Below are positions 17,550 to 25,404 of a DNA stretch of 64,000 nt, one piece after another. The stretch lies in contig NZ_BAABCY010000086.1 in the NCBI RefSeq assembly GCF_039539345.1, positions 1 to 64,000 on the forward strand, read 5' to 3'. The translations under genes were made by a program, and so were the position numbers. This DNA is from Snuella lapsa. GTDB lineage: Bacteria > Bacteroidota > Bacteroidia > Flavobacteriales > Flavobacteriaceae. The notes below the pieces were generated by a model. It searched no databases and was not told the origin of the DNA. It saw only the letters and a program-made list of their open reading frames with translations. How positions within the stretch are numbered: position 1 is the stretch's first letter; each line of letters begins with the position of its first letter.

Positions 17550-17975
17550 ATGCAATTATCTAAAGAAGAGGTTTTAGCTCAAGCCAATTCAGTTAGTAAA
17601 GGTACTTTAATGGAGACTTTGCAGATTGAAATAGTGGATTTTGGGCCAGATTTTTTAACAGCAAGAATGCCTGTGAATTCTAGGGTCTATCAGCCTGACG
17701 GATTGCTTCATGGTGGTGCTACAGCAGCTTTAGCAGAAAGTGTCGGTAGTTTTGCCTCGCATATTTTTTTGGACACCAAAAAATTTTTTATACGAGGTAT
17801 AGAAATAACTGCTAACCACCTAAAAGGCGTTAAAGATGGTTACGTATATGCAAAGGCGACATTTTTGCATAAAGGACGAACAACCCAATTGTTGGATATT
17901 AAAGTAACGGATGATGAAGGTAATTTGATTTCAGTAGCCAAATTGTCAACCATTTCATTACCTAAAAACCAATAG
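17550..17975 (+). CDS. menI: Hotdog-fold thioesterase, probable DHNA-CoA hydrolase
   Basis: About 141 residues from ATG 17550 (MQLSKEEVLAQANS); ATGs at 17469 and 17526 give longer N termini that do not look like family sequence. The PaaI/4HBT core reads HGGATAALAESVGSFAS, with the catalytic Glu in the hotdog helix, preceded by NSRVYQPDGLLHGG. The stop is 5 bases before menF, and menD follows, so a role in hydrolysing 1,4-dihydroxy-2-naphthoyl-CoA in menaquinone synthesis is well supported by context. Similarity alone would only say acyl-CoA thioesterase of the PaaI family. Confidence 0.75.
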   Translation: MQLSKEEVLAQANSVSKGTLMETLQIEIVDFGPDFLTARMPVNSRVYQPDGLLHGGATAALAESVGSFASHIFLDTKKFFIRGIEITANHLKGVKDGYVYAKATFLHKGRTTQLLDIKVTDDEGNLISVAKLSTISLPKNQ

Positions 17976-17980
17976 TTTAG

Positions 17981-19120
17981 ATGACTTTGGATGATTTTTT
18001 CAAACGTATTAATGAACAATACGAAAGTAAACTTCCGTTTGTAGTATACAGAAAGCCCAATGAAATAAAAATTGTTTCGCTGCTCCAAAAATCTGATGAT
18101 GTATTTGCTGTTCAGGATTTTAACGAGCAAGGCTTTGTGTTTGCGCCTTTTGATAAGAGTAGGGAAAAGACCATTCTGATACCAATAACCCATTCAGAAA
18201 CTATTTTTGTTGACTCCGAAGAGCTAGTGGGAGGTGGAATATGCTTAAATAGAACTGTATTAAGTTCGGGTAGCGGTAGTAACGAAACAGATAAGCAGGA
18301 ACATATTGAGCTGGTACAAAGCAGTATAAACGAAATCAAAAATAAACAGTTTAAAAAGGTGGTATTATCTCGAAAAGAGAAAGTAATACTTCAAGAAAAC
18401 AGCCCCATAGCACTATTAAAGAAGTTGTTGGATTTGTATAAGGAGGCATTTGTTTATTGTTGGTATCATCCTAAAATTGGACTTTGGTTAGGTGCAACAC
18501 CTGAAACGCTAATTAAAATTGATGGAAAAAAATTTTCAGTCATGTCATTAGCTGGAACTCAAGGGTATAAGGGAGATGAAAGCGTAACATGGGGTGTTAA
18601 AGAAAAAAATGAACAAAGCTATGTTACTGACTATATAATCAGCAGCTTGGATGGTTTTTCAGATAGCGTAAAAGTTTCAGGGACCCAAACAGTCAAAGCT
18701 GGCAATTTATTGCATTTAAGAACCCAGGTTTCAGGAACTCTGAGTAGGGGTGTAAATGGTTTAAAAGACTTACTTTATAGATTGCATCCTACACCGGCAG
18801 TTTGCGGATTGCCAAAAGAAACCTCTAAGCAGTACATTTTAAAAAGCGAAAACTATAATCGTGAGTTTTATTCTGGCTTTTTAGGAGAGCTTAATATGGA
18901 AACCCAGATAGCTCCCCGAACAGGTAAAAGAAACATTGAAAATAGAGCTTATACAGTAAACAGAAAACACACCCAACTGTATGTAAACTTAAGATGCATG
19001 CAAATTAAGGCTAATGAAGCTTTAGTATATGTTGGAGGAGGAATTACGGAAAGTTCCATTCCTGAAAAAGAATGGGAAGAGACAGTGTTAAAATCTTTGG
19101 TGATTAAAAGTATCCTGTAG
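17981..19120 (+). CDS. menF: Isochorismate synthase MenF
   Basis: 379-residue chorismate-binding enzyme that converts chorismate to isochorismate, the first committed step of menaquinone synthesis. The C-terminal two thirds carry the family motifs: KKVVLSRKEK, LGATPETL, SLAGTQ, LHPTPAVCGLPK and GGGITESSIPEKEWEET (the metal-binding and active-site Glu). The N-terminal part is shorter and more variable, as usual for isochorismate synthases compared with anthranilate synthase. It begins 5 bases after the thioesterase gene and 49 bases before menD. Confidence 0.93.
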   Translation: MTLDDFFKRINEQYESKLPFVVYRKPNEIKIVSLLQKSDDVFAVQDFNEQGFVFAPFDKSREKTILIPITHSETIFVDSEELVGGGICLNRTVLSSGSGSNETDKQEHIELVQSSINEIKNKQFKKVVLSRKEKVILQENSPIALLKKLLDLYKEAFVYCWYHPKIGLWLGATPETLIKIDGKKFSVMSLAGTQGYKGDESVTWGVKEKNEQSYVTDYIISSLDGFSDSVKVSGTQTVKAGNLLHLRTQVSGTLSRGVNGLKDLLYRLHPTPAVCGLPKETSKQYILKSENYNREFYSGFLGELNMETQIAPRTGKRNIENRAYTVNRKHTQLYVNLRCMQIKANEALVYVGGGITESSIPEKEWEETVLKSLVIKSIL

Positions 19121-19144
19121 CTAAATTATTAAGGGCTTATTTTA

Positions 19145-19152
19145 TATTTTTG
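19145..19152 (+). promoter_or_regulatory. Bacteroidetes -7 element (TATTTTTG) before menD
   Basis: Exact TAnnTTTG match 18 bases before the menD ATG, in the 49-base gap after menF. It may provide an internal promoter. Confidence 0.4.
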
Positions 19153-19169
19153 CCTTAGATTAAAACTTC

Positions 19170-20930
19170 ATGATATACCCAAAAATTCCCTTGGCTCAAA
19201 CAGTTGTACAGCTGTTTAAAGCTAAAAACATAAAACATGTAATTATTTCTCCTGGCAGTAGAAATGCTCCGTTAACCATAGGGTTTTCTAACGATGTGTT
19301 TTTTAAATGCTATAGTATTGTCGACGAACGTTGCGCGGCCTTCTTTGCCTTGGGGATTGCACAGCAATTAAAGGAGCCTGTGGCTGTTATTTGTACATCG
19401 GGTAGTGCTTTGTTAAATTATTATCCAGCTGTTGCAGAGGCATTTTACAGCAATATTCCCCTAGTGGTGCTTTCAGCAGATAGGCCCAAGCATTTAATAG
19501 GTGTAGGAGATGGACAAACAATCAATCAAAAGAATGTATTTGCCAATCATATTTTGTATGAGGCCAATTTAAAATTAGATATAAAGGATGAAAATAACAT
19601 TCCTGTAGACGAAGAGTTGCCGATACTAAAAAACCTTGAGGATAAGTTGGAGCGTTTCCTGGGCTTACAAAAAGGAATACAGGTCTATAACGAAGGTGAA
19701 ATCAATAGCGCTGTAAATCATGCTATAATAAAGAAAGGGCCTGTGCATATAAATGTGCCTTTCGACGAACCTCTTTATGAGGTAGTTGAAACTCCATGTG
19801 TTTCCCCAAAAGTTGAAGAGGTACAGTTTAAGTCAAAAACAATTGATGCCTACGAGTTACAAGAGTGTTTAGAGTATTGGAATGCAGCTTCTAAAAAGAT
19901 GATACTAGTGGGGGTGAATTACCCTGACGAAATTGAGCAAAAATGGCTTGATGAACTAGCCGAAGACGATAGTGTTATGGTATTTACCGAAACAACATCT
20001 AATATACAACACGATAATTTTTTCCCAAGTATTGATCAGATAATTGCCCCGTTGTCTCCCGATAAACAAAAACAATTGCAACCTGATGTGCTTTTGACTT
20101 TTGGAGGCTTAATTGTTTCTAAAAAAATAAAAGCACTGTTACGAAAATATCAGCCCAAACAACACTGGCATGTAGATGAGAAATCGGCCAACGATACATT
20201 TTTTTGTTTAAATAAGCATATAAAAACTTCTCCAAATCAGTTTTTTGAGTCGTTTTTCGAAAAGCAGACACATTATGTAAAAAGTACTTATAAAGACATT
20301 TGGCTTGCTGTAAAAGAATACCGAATAGAGAAGCACAAGGCCTATCTAAAAGAAGTTCCGTTTTGCGATTTAAAGGTCTTCGATGTGGTATTGAGAAACA
20401 TTCCTGATAATAGTGTGTTACACGTTAGTAATAGTTCGGCAATTCGTTATATGCAACTTTTTAATTGCAATAAGACGGTTCAGGTGTTTTGTAACCGAGG
20501 AACCAGTGGTATAGATGGGAGTACAGCAACTGCAATAGGGGGTTCTGTAGTGAGTGAAAGGCGCACCACTTTTATAACAGGGGATTTAAGTTTTTTCTAT
20601 GATAGCAATGCATTGTGGAATAATTACACTCAAAAAGATTTTAGGATTGTTGTTATAAATAACCAAGGAGGAGGGATTTTCAGAATCCTTCCCGGGCATA
20701 AGAATACAGCGAATTTTGAAACCTACTTCGAAACCCGTCACGACCTAACGGCTGAACACCTATGTAAAATGCATGGTTACAAATACACTATGGCATCGAC
20801 CGAAATGGGGTTAAAGAAGGTGTTAAAGGAATTTTATGAAGATGGAGAGCGACCAAAACTGTTAGAGGTGTTTACGCCCAGGGAATTGAATGACGAGCTG
20901 CTTTTGCAGTATTTTGATTATTTAAAGTAG
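19170..20930 (+). CDS. menD: SEPHCHC synthase MenD
   Basis: 586 residues; thiamine-diphosphate enzyme that joins 2-oxoglutarate and isochorismate to give SEPHCHC in menaquinone synthesis. The N-terminal PYR domain has SPGSRNAPLT and the activating Glu in DERCAAFFALG; the substrate segment TSGSALLNYYPAV follows. The C-terminal PP domain has the cofactor-binding NRGTSGIDGSTATAIG and the Mg-site segment TGDLSFFYDSNAL followed by NNQGGGIF. Length and motif order are normal. Together with menF and the thioesterase it forms a three-gene menaquinone unit; the later genes (menB, C, E) are not in this window. Confidence 0.95.
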   Translation: MIYPKIPLAQTVVQLFKAKNIKHVIISPGSRNAPLTIGFSNDVFFKCYSIVDERCAAFFALGIAQQLKEPVAVICTSGSALLNYYPAVAEAFYSNIPLVVLSADRPKHLIGVGDGQTINQKNVFANHILYEANLKLDIKDENNIPVDEELPILKNLEDKLERFLGLQKGIQVYNEGEINSAVNHAIIKKGPVHINVPFDEPLYEVVETPCVSPKVEEVQFKSKTIDAYELQECLEYWNAASKKMILVGVNYPDEIEQKWLDELAEDDSVMVFTETTSNIQHDNFFPSIDQIIAPLSPDKQKQLQPDVLLTFGGLIVSKKIKALLRKYQPKQHWHVDEKSANDTFFCLNKHIKTSPNQFFESFFEKQTHYVKSTYKDIWLAVKEYRIEKHKAYLKEVPFCDLKVFDVVLRNIPDNSVLHVSNSSAIRYMQLFNCNKTVQVFCNRGTSGIDGSTATAIGGSVVSERRTTFITGDLSFFYDSNALWNNYTQKDFRIVVINNQGGGIFRILPGHKNTANFETYFETRHDLTAEHLCKMHGYKYTMASTEMGLKKVLKEFYEDGERPKLLEVFTPRELNDELLLQYFDYLK

Positions 20931-21004
20931 AATAACCTATGCTTCTCCGTAGAACAAAGAGCTAAAATGTTATATTTAAAACTTATTTAAAAACCGATTT
21001 TATC

Positions 21005-21343
21005 ATGAACAAACGAGATGAACTTATAGCTAAGTATGTAATTGAGCTAAAAGACAAATTTAATATTGATGCGGACATGGAGCTGTTAGCCAAGATAACT
21101 GTAGGATGTGGTCCGTCGATTTATAATGCAGATGCTTCGACTGTTTCTAGTTCTGACGAATCAGAATTGGATAGAGTAAAAACCAATTTTTTAATTAAAA
21201 AGTTAGGTCTAGACGATAATGAGGAACTGGATCAAGCTATAGCTTCTGTCATGGAAAAGTACGGAAAGACGAATCGAAGTAAGTATAGGGTGGTTGTTTA
21301 TTATTTGTTAACCAAGTATTTTAGCAAAGAATCCGTTTACTAA
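21005..21343 (+). CDS. DUF2853 family protein
   Basis: 112 residues, acidic and helical, with no signal peptide or membrane segment. The pattern KYVIELKDKFNIDADMELL, then a central LLAKITVGCGPSIYNADAS and a C-terminal NRSKYRVVVYYLLTKYF matches DUF2853, a small cytoplasmic family of unknown function. It stands alone between menD and the convergent 489-residue protein, separated from the latter by a hairpin terminator. Confidence 0.75.
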   Translation: MNKRDELIAKYVIELKDKFNIDADMELLAKITVGCGPSIYNADASTVSSSDESELDRVKTNFLIKKLGLDDNEELDQAIASVMEKYGKTNRSKYRVVVYYLLTKYFSKESVY

Positions 21344-21345
21344 AG

Positions 21346-21397
21346 TAAAAAAGTTGTCTAAAACACCTATTTAACTAGTATTTTAGACAACCTATTT
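21346..21397. terminator. Bidirectional terminator between convergent genes
   Basis: Perfect 11-bp stem GTTGTCTAAAA (21353-21363) with TTTTAGACAAC (21381-21391). Six A residues at 21347-21352 give a good U tail for the minus-strand gene; the plus-strand side has CTATTTTCT. It serves both neighbouring genes. Confidence 0.75.
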
Positions 21398-21433
21398 TCT
21401 CTGCGGAACTTTTAGAATAGTCGGTTCTTTTGA

Positions 21434-22903
21434 TTATTTTATCTTTTTGCGTGTTTTTAAAGTTAAAGGCTTACGCGTGTAACCAAACAAGCGGTAATCT
21501 TTTATAAGGTCTGCTGTTCCTTCGGGAACCATATCTTCCCAACCATGATCTCCTTCATTTATCATTTGTAAAATTTGCCTAGAGAAAATATTCATAATGC
21601 TTGAATCATACTCTTTAATATCGGATACTTTACCGTTGTACTTAAAGAATTTGTACAATTCTTTCATTCTAGGGTATACCTTTAAGTTCTCACTGTTTAT
21701 TAGCTCTCCAGTGTCAGGATTTAGCATAGGGTAAAGGTAAACCTTTAAATCCTTGAAGAATAACTTACCAAAGGCTTCAAGAATACCTCCACTTAAGTGT
21801 CTGTAATATTTTTCATCAAAAATATCTACCAGATTACTAACTCCCATCGCAAGTCCCATTCTTGCTTTGGTGTATTTAGAGAAATATTCTACAACTTTAT
21901 AATATTCCTGGAAGTTGGAAATCATAACCGATTGTCCTAATGAACATAGTAAATCGGCTCTGTCGATAAAATCCTGTTCATCAATCTCGCCTTCAGCTCT
22001 TAAATTAGACAGTGTTATTTCAAAAACAACAATAGTATTCTTAGGGTTGACCCTGTTTTCTTTGATAAACATATCGTATGACTTCTCATACATCTCCATA
22101 TTAACTTTTGTAACAGGCCTAAAGCTGCCGCGCAGTGCCAAAACATTCTTTTTATAGAAAACTTTGGCAGGAAGCACATTGGTGCCGTCTGGTCCAAACA
22201 TTACGGCGTCGGTCATGCCATTTTTAACCAACTGCAAACTCATTAAGCGATTGTCCACATTTTTAAATACAGGGCCAGAGAAGTTTATGGTGTCTATTTC
22301 CAGTTGGTCTTTGTCTAGGTGATCGTACAAATAACGCAATAATTTTTTTGGCTCGTTGTACTTATAGAAGGCTCCATATATTAAATTAGTCCCTAAAACA
22401 CCTAGTGTTTCTTGTTGTAGCCTAGCATCGGTTTCTTTAAAGCGTACGTGTAAAATGATTTCGTTATACCCTTTGTTTTCTTCAACCTGATATTTAATAC
22501 CTACCCAACCATGACCTTTGTACTGCTTAGCGAAATCTATCGTGGCAACGGTATTGGCATAGGTAAAAAATATTTTGTTTGGGTGCTTGTCTCTTGTAAT
22601 GCGCTGTTCCATGAGTTCCATTTCATGGGTAAGCATTTTTCTTAAACGAGCTTCGGTAACATAACGTCCATCATCTTCAGCTCCATAAATAGCGTCACTA
22701 AAATCCTTGTCGTATGCAGACATTGCCTTTGCTATGGTTCCAGAAGCACCTCCAGCCCTAAAAAAATGCCTGGCTGTTTCCTGTCCTGCACCAATTTCGG
22801 CAAAAGTTCCGTAGATGTTTTCGTTTAAATTTATACGTAAGGCCTTTGATTTCAATGAAGGAACATCATCAAATTCTTTATCGCCTTTTATGGTAATTTC
22901 CAT
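21434..22903 (-). CDS. Conserved cytoplasmic protein of unknown function (489 aa)
   Basis: No signal peptide or membrane segment. Distinct segments are NLNENIYGTFAEIGAGQETA (27-46), RHFFRAGGASGTIAKAMSAY (46-65), KIFFTYANTVATIDFAKQY (110-128), GTNLIYGAFYKY and a C-terminal basic tail (LTLKTRKKIK). The strong glycine and aromatic patterns suggest a conserved enzyme fold. I recall automatic annotations attaching a nicotinate-nucleotide adenylyltransferase name to proteins like this, but no HxGH or ISSTxxR nucleotidyltransferase motif is visible, so I do not adopt it. It is transcribed alone, divergent from the MBL-fold gene with a 93-base gap. Confidence 0.7.
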   Translation of the reverse strand: MEITIKGDKEFDDVPSLKSKALRINLNENIYGTFAEIGAGQETARHFFRAGGASGTIAKAMSAYDKDFSDAIYGAEDDGRYVTEARLRKMLTHEMELMEQRITRDKHPNKIFFTYANTVATIDFAKQYKGHGWVGIKYQVEENKGYNEIILHVRFKETDARLQQETLGVLGTNLIYGAFYKYNEPKKLLRYLYDHLDKDQLEIDTINFSGPVFKNVDNRLMSLQLVKNGMTDAVMFGPDGTNVLPAKVFYKKNVLALRGSFRPVTKVNMEMYEKSYDMFIKENRVNPKNTIVVFEITLSNLRAEGEIDEQDFIDRADLLCSLGQSVMISNFQEYYKVVEYFSKYTKARMGLAMGVSNLVDIFDEKYYRHLSGGILEAFGKLFFKDLKVYLYPMLNPDTGELINSENLKVYPRMKELYKFFKYNGKVSDIKEYDSSIMNIFSRQILQMINEGDHGWEDMVPEGTADLIKDYRLFGYTRKPLTLKTRKKIK

Positions 22904-22972
22904 ATCATTTTATAGGTTATATCTTATGCTTACAAAGGTATTAAATAAGATAGGTAAAATAAAAAATAAGCT

Positions 22973-22980
22973 TATTTTTG
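22973..22980 (+). promoter_or_regulatory. Bacteroidetes -7 element (TATTTTTG)
   Basis: Exact TAnnTTTG match 16 bases before the TTG start at 22997, leaving a 5' leader of roughly ten bases or less. Confidence 0.5.
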
Positions 22981-22996
22981 TCTAAAATTAACGTTT

Positions 22997-23758
22997 TTGA
23001 AAGTAACTTTTCTCGGTACAGGCACATCTCAAGGCATTCCAATAATAGGCAGTAAGCACCCCGTGTGTCTTAGCGACAACCCTAAAGACAAGCGATTACG
23101 TGTTTCTGTTCTTATTGAATGGGGCAATGTATCGTATGTTGTAGACTGTGGCCCGGATTTTAGGCAACAAATGTTGCGAGCTAATGTAGAAAGGTTGGAC
23201 GGAATTTTACTTACACACGAGCATACCGATCATGTTATTGGCTTAGACGATATAAGGCCTTTTTATTTTAGGCAAGGCGATGTTCCGATATATGGACATG
23301 AGAGAGTGTTAGGTGAATTAAAAAAGCGTTTTGAATACATTTTCACGACAGAAGATAAATACCCGGGAGCACCCTCTGTGAAAACAAACATAATCAAGAA
23401 CGCGCCCTTTGAGTTAAGTGGTTTAGAGGTTGTGCCTATTAATGGCATGCACAATAAGTTGCAGGTGTTTGGGTTTAGGTTTGGGGATTTTGCATATTTA
23501 ACCGATATGAAAACCGTGTCGGACAAAGAGGTTGAAAAAATTAAAAACATAAAAGTATTGGTTGTTAACGCACTCCGGATTGAACCGCACATTGCGCATT
23601 TTAATCTAGAAGAAGCCTTGCGGTTTATTGAAAGAGTACGGCCTGAAAAAGCTTATATTACCCATATAAGTCATTTGTTGGGTTTCCATGACGAAGTGGA
23701 GGAGACATTGCCTAAAGATGTGTATTTGGCTTATGATGGCCTTCAGTTAACATTATAG
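22997..23758 (+). CDS. MBL-fold metallohydrolase, PhnP/RNase Z-like
   Basis: 253 residues from a TTG start; no ATG lies in the right place and the protein begins at the usual first strand (MKVTFLGTGTSQGIPIIG). The metal-binding signature is THEHTDHVIGLDDIRPF (near residues 75-91), with later ligands in NGMHNKL, YLTDMKTV and THISHLLGFH. The pattern of a GTSQG N terminus and an early cysteine loop (HPVCLSDNP) is that of PhnP-like phosphodiesterases. Cyclic phosphodiester hydrolysis is plausible, but there is no phosphonate operon nearby, so the substrate is open. Confidence 0.85.
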   Translation: MKVTFLGTGTSQGIPIIGSKHPVCLSDNPKDKRLRVSVLIEWGNVSYVVDCGPDFRQQMLRANVERLDGILLTHEHTDHVIGLDDIRPFYFRQGDVPIYGHERVLGELKKRFEYIFTTEDKYPGAPSVKTNIIKNAPFELSGLEVVPINGMHNKLQVFGFRFGDFAYLTDMKTVSDKEVEKIKNIKVLVVNALRIEPHIAHFNLEEALRFIERVRPEKAYITHISHLLGFHDEVEETLPKDVYLAYDGLQLTL

Positions 23759-23775
23759 AGTAAATCATTAAATTA

Positions 23776-24285
23776 TTGATTGTGATGAAACAGAAGATTT
23801 TTATATACCTATTCGTTTTTTCCATATTGCTGGTGCTGTTCCAGTATGTAAATGCCAAGCGTGTTTTTGAGGATTTAAATGGTAGGCTTGAAAGTAATAA
23901 AGCAAAGCTTGAAAAGTACAAGGACTCTATTGCTGTAATGCAAGATGATATTTTAACGCTGTCTCATTTTAATTTAGATAGAAATGAAGACGCCATAAGT
24001 TATTTTGAGGCAGACGGGTATAACGTAAGTGAGTTGATGCCGTTTATAAAGGATGAACTTTATAAGTTAAACGAAGTGAAAGGTGAGCACCCAATTGTCC
24101 CATATGCTGCAAGTGAAGGTCGAAAAATGCTCATAAATACCGTTAAGCTATTAAATCATAAGTGGATTATTGCCGATTTCTCTGATGGACAGTATTGGGG
24201 AGAGCTATTCTTGACTTATGAAATCACTAAAGAAAAAGAGCTTAAGTTTGAGCTTGTTGAATCGTTTTTATACCCTTTTTATTAG
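23776..24285 (+). CDS. Membrane-anchored protein of unknown function (169 aa)
   Basis: One N-terminal hydrophobic helix (KIFIYLFVFSILLVLFQYV, about 6-24) is followed by a short coiled-coil-like stretch (DLNGRLESNKAKLEKYKDSI) and a soluble C-terminal domain ending with DGQYWGELFLTYEIT and ELVESFLYPFY, which resembles small hydrolase-associated domains conserved in Flavobacteriia, though I cannot name the family. An in-frame Met at 23785 is an alternative start. It follows the MBL gene by 17 bases and is probably co-transcribed. Confidence 0.6.
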   Translation: MIVMKQKIFIYLFVFSILLVLFQYVNAKRVFEDLNGRLESNKAKLEKYKDSIAVMQDDILTLSHFNLDRNEDAISYFEADGYNVSELMPFIKDELYKLNEVKGEHPIVPYAASEGRKMLINTVKLLNHKWIIADFSDGQYWGELFLTYEITKEKELKFELVESFLYPFY

Positions 24286-24289
24286 CTAA

Positions 24290-24658
24290 TTAATCAGCTC
24301 TGTAGGCTGTTCCTTTCTGTTTGATGACCTCTCCAACATACGAATACTCGTATGTATAAGAGGAATCCGTTGTTGTTAGTATTTTTAAATGGATGTCTTT
24401 CTGTTCTGCCATATTCTTGGGATTAATGGTTTTAAATACAACCTCGCAGTCATTTATCCATCTTAACTGGGCGGAATCTATTTTGTTGTTGTAAGTTTCT
24501 ATTTGGAGTACTTCTGTTCTTTTAAATTTAGATTTATACAAAACACCATCTATGGTAACTTCGCTATAAAACGTGCCAGTTTTGTAATCAACACAATTGC
24601 GGCTTGTCTGGTAGCATGCACAAAGGCTTAAAAAAAAGGGAAGGATCAAGAGCCTCAT
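24290..24658 (-). CDS. Small lipoprotein of unknown function (122 aa)
   Basis: The N terminus MRLLILPFFLSLCAC is a short lipoprotein signal with lipobox LCAC (lipidated Cys probably residue 13 or 15), so it should be anchored in the inner or outer membrane facing the periplasm. The mature part is beta-rich, with KFKRTEVLQIE, INDCEVVFKTINPKN and YEYSYVGEVIKQKGTAYRAD, the latter pattern being common in small Bacteroidetes lipoproteins with a DUF-like fold. Convergent with the preceding membrane protein (4-base gap). No function is known to me. Confidence 0.6.
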   Translation of the reverse strand: MRLLILPFFLSLCACYQTSRNCVDYKTGTFYSEVTIDGVLYKSKFKRTEVLQIETYNNKIDSAQLRWINDCEVVFKTINPKNMAEQKDIHLKILTTTDSSYTYEYSYVGEVIKQKGTAYRAD

Positions 24659-24739
24659 AAAAAAAGTTTTAGCAAAACTACTAAAGAATTATGGATTTGT
24701 AGTTGAAAAAACCGTCCAAAACACTACCTGTTGATATGT

Positions 24740-25111
24740 TTAGCCTTCATAGCTTTTAAAGCTGCCATCAGAATAAAAGACAACAATGCGCTCAATGGAT
24801 TTGCTTTTTTGTGTATGAACATTTGGATCTTTCTCCTTGGGGTTGACTGGAGACTCGTTTGCTTCAAAAGCATTCGGTTTATTAGTGGAAGGGAAGGAGC
24901 CCTTGCCGTTTAGTAGCCAATAAATTTCTACTTCAGGAAAAGCAGAAAGAACCTTTAAAACAAACTCAAGACTGGGTTTGTTTCTGCCGGATAATATATG
25001 TGAAATACTTGAGCGTTGAACGCCTACCTTTTCCGCAAAGGAGGAAGCCGATTCACCGTAATATTCCATGATATATTGAAGTCTTTTAGCGAATGCTTCA
25101 TTGTTTACCAT
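24740..25111 (-). CDS. XRE-family helix-turn-helix transcriptional regulator
   Basis: 123 residues. An N-terminal Cro/C1-type HTH (about residues 6-68) reads RLQYIMEYYGESASSFAEKV with the recognition helix in RSSISHILSGRNKPSLEFV; a WLLNGKGSF motif ends the domain. The C-terminal half (Pro/Ser/Lys rich, ending IVVFYSDGSFKSYEG) is short and could be an effector or dimerisation tail. The gene is divergent from an M14 peptidase gene, and the 290-base gap between them contains repeated TTGTAAAC/GTTTACAA words, including one over its own start codon, which suggests autoregulation and control of the peptidase. Confidence 0.85.
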   Translation of the reverse strand: MVNNEAFAKRLQYIMEYYGESASSFAEKVGVQRSSISHILSGRNKPSLEFVLKVLSAFPEVEIYWLLNGKGSFPSTNKPNAFEANESPVNPKEKDPNVHTQKSKSIERIVVFYSDGSFKSYEG

Positions 25112-25145
25112 TGTAAAAACATAGTTAGAGATTTGCTGTTTACAA
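25101..25145. promoter_or_regulatory. Operator-like words upstream of the XRE gene
   Basis: TTGTTTAC (25101-25108) and TTGTAAAA (25111-25118) flank the start codon of the XRE gene, and GTTTACAA is at 25138-25145. These belong to the same word family as the sites at 25315-25381 in front of the divergent peptidase gene. Binding by the XRE protein is an inference. Confidence 0.45.
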
Positions 25146-25314
25146 ATGTAGTAAATAATATGTTGGTTACTGAATTGTGTGCTAAAAAGATTAAAATTAT
25201 TTAAATTTATAATTTATATTAATGACTCTAATAAGCTGATAATAAATTTATTATGATTTTACTCTTCTTGCTGTTTGTTTTCCTTTGCATTGGTCTTTGT
25301 TTTTATAATAGAAG

Positions 25315-25386
25315 TTGTAAACAATTGTAAACAAATCAATAAAATCTTTATGTATACAATTGTAAAAGTGTAATTGTTTACATTTG
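25315..25386. promoter_or_regulatory. Operator array and -7 element upstream of the M14 peptidase
   Basis: TTGTAAAC occurs at 25315-25322 and again exactly 10 bp later at 25325-25332; TTGTAAAA is at 25360-25367 and TTGTTTAC at 25374-25381. The last word overlaps a perfect -7 element TACATTTG (25379-25386), so a protein bound there would block transcription of the peptidase gene. The one-helical-turn spacing supports cooperative binding. Confidence 0.5.
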
Positions 25387-25404
25387 TGCGGTAAAATAAT
25401 TTTG

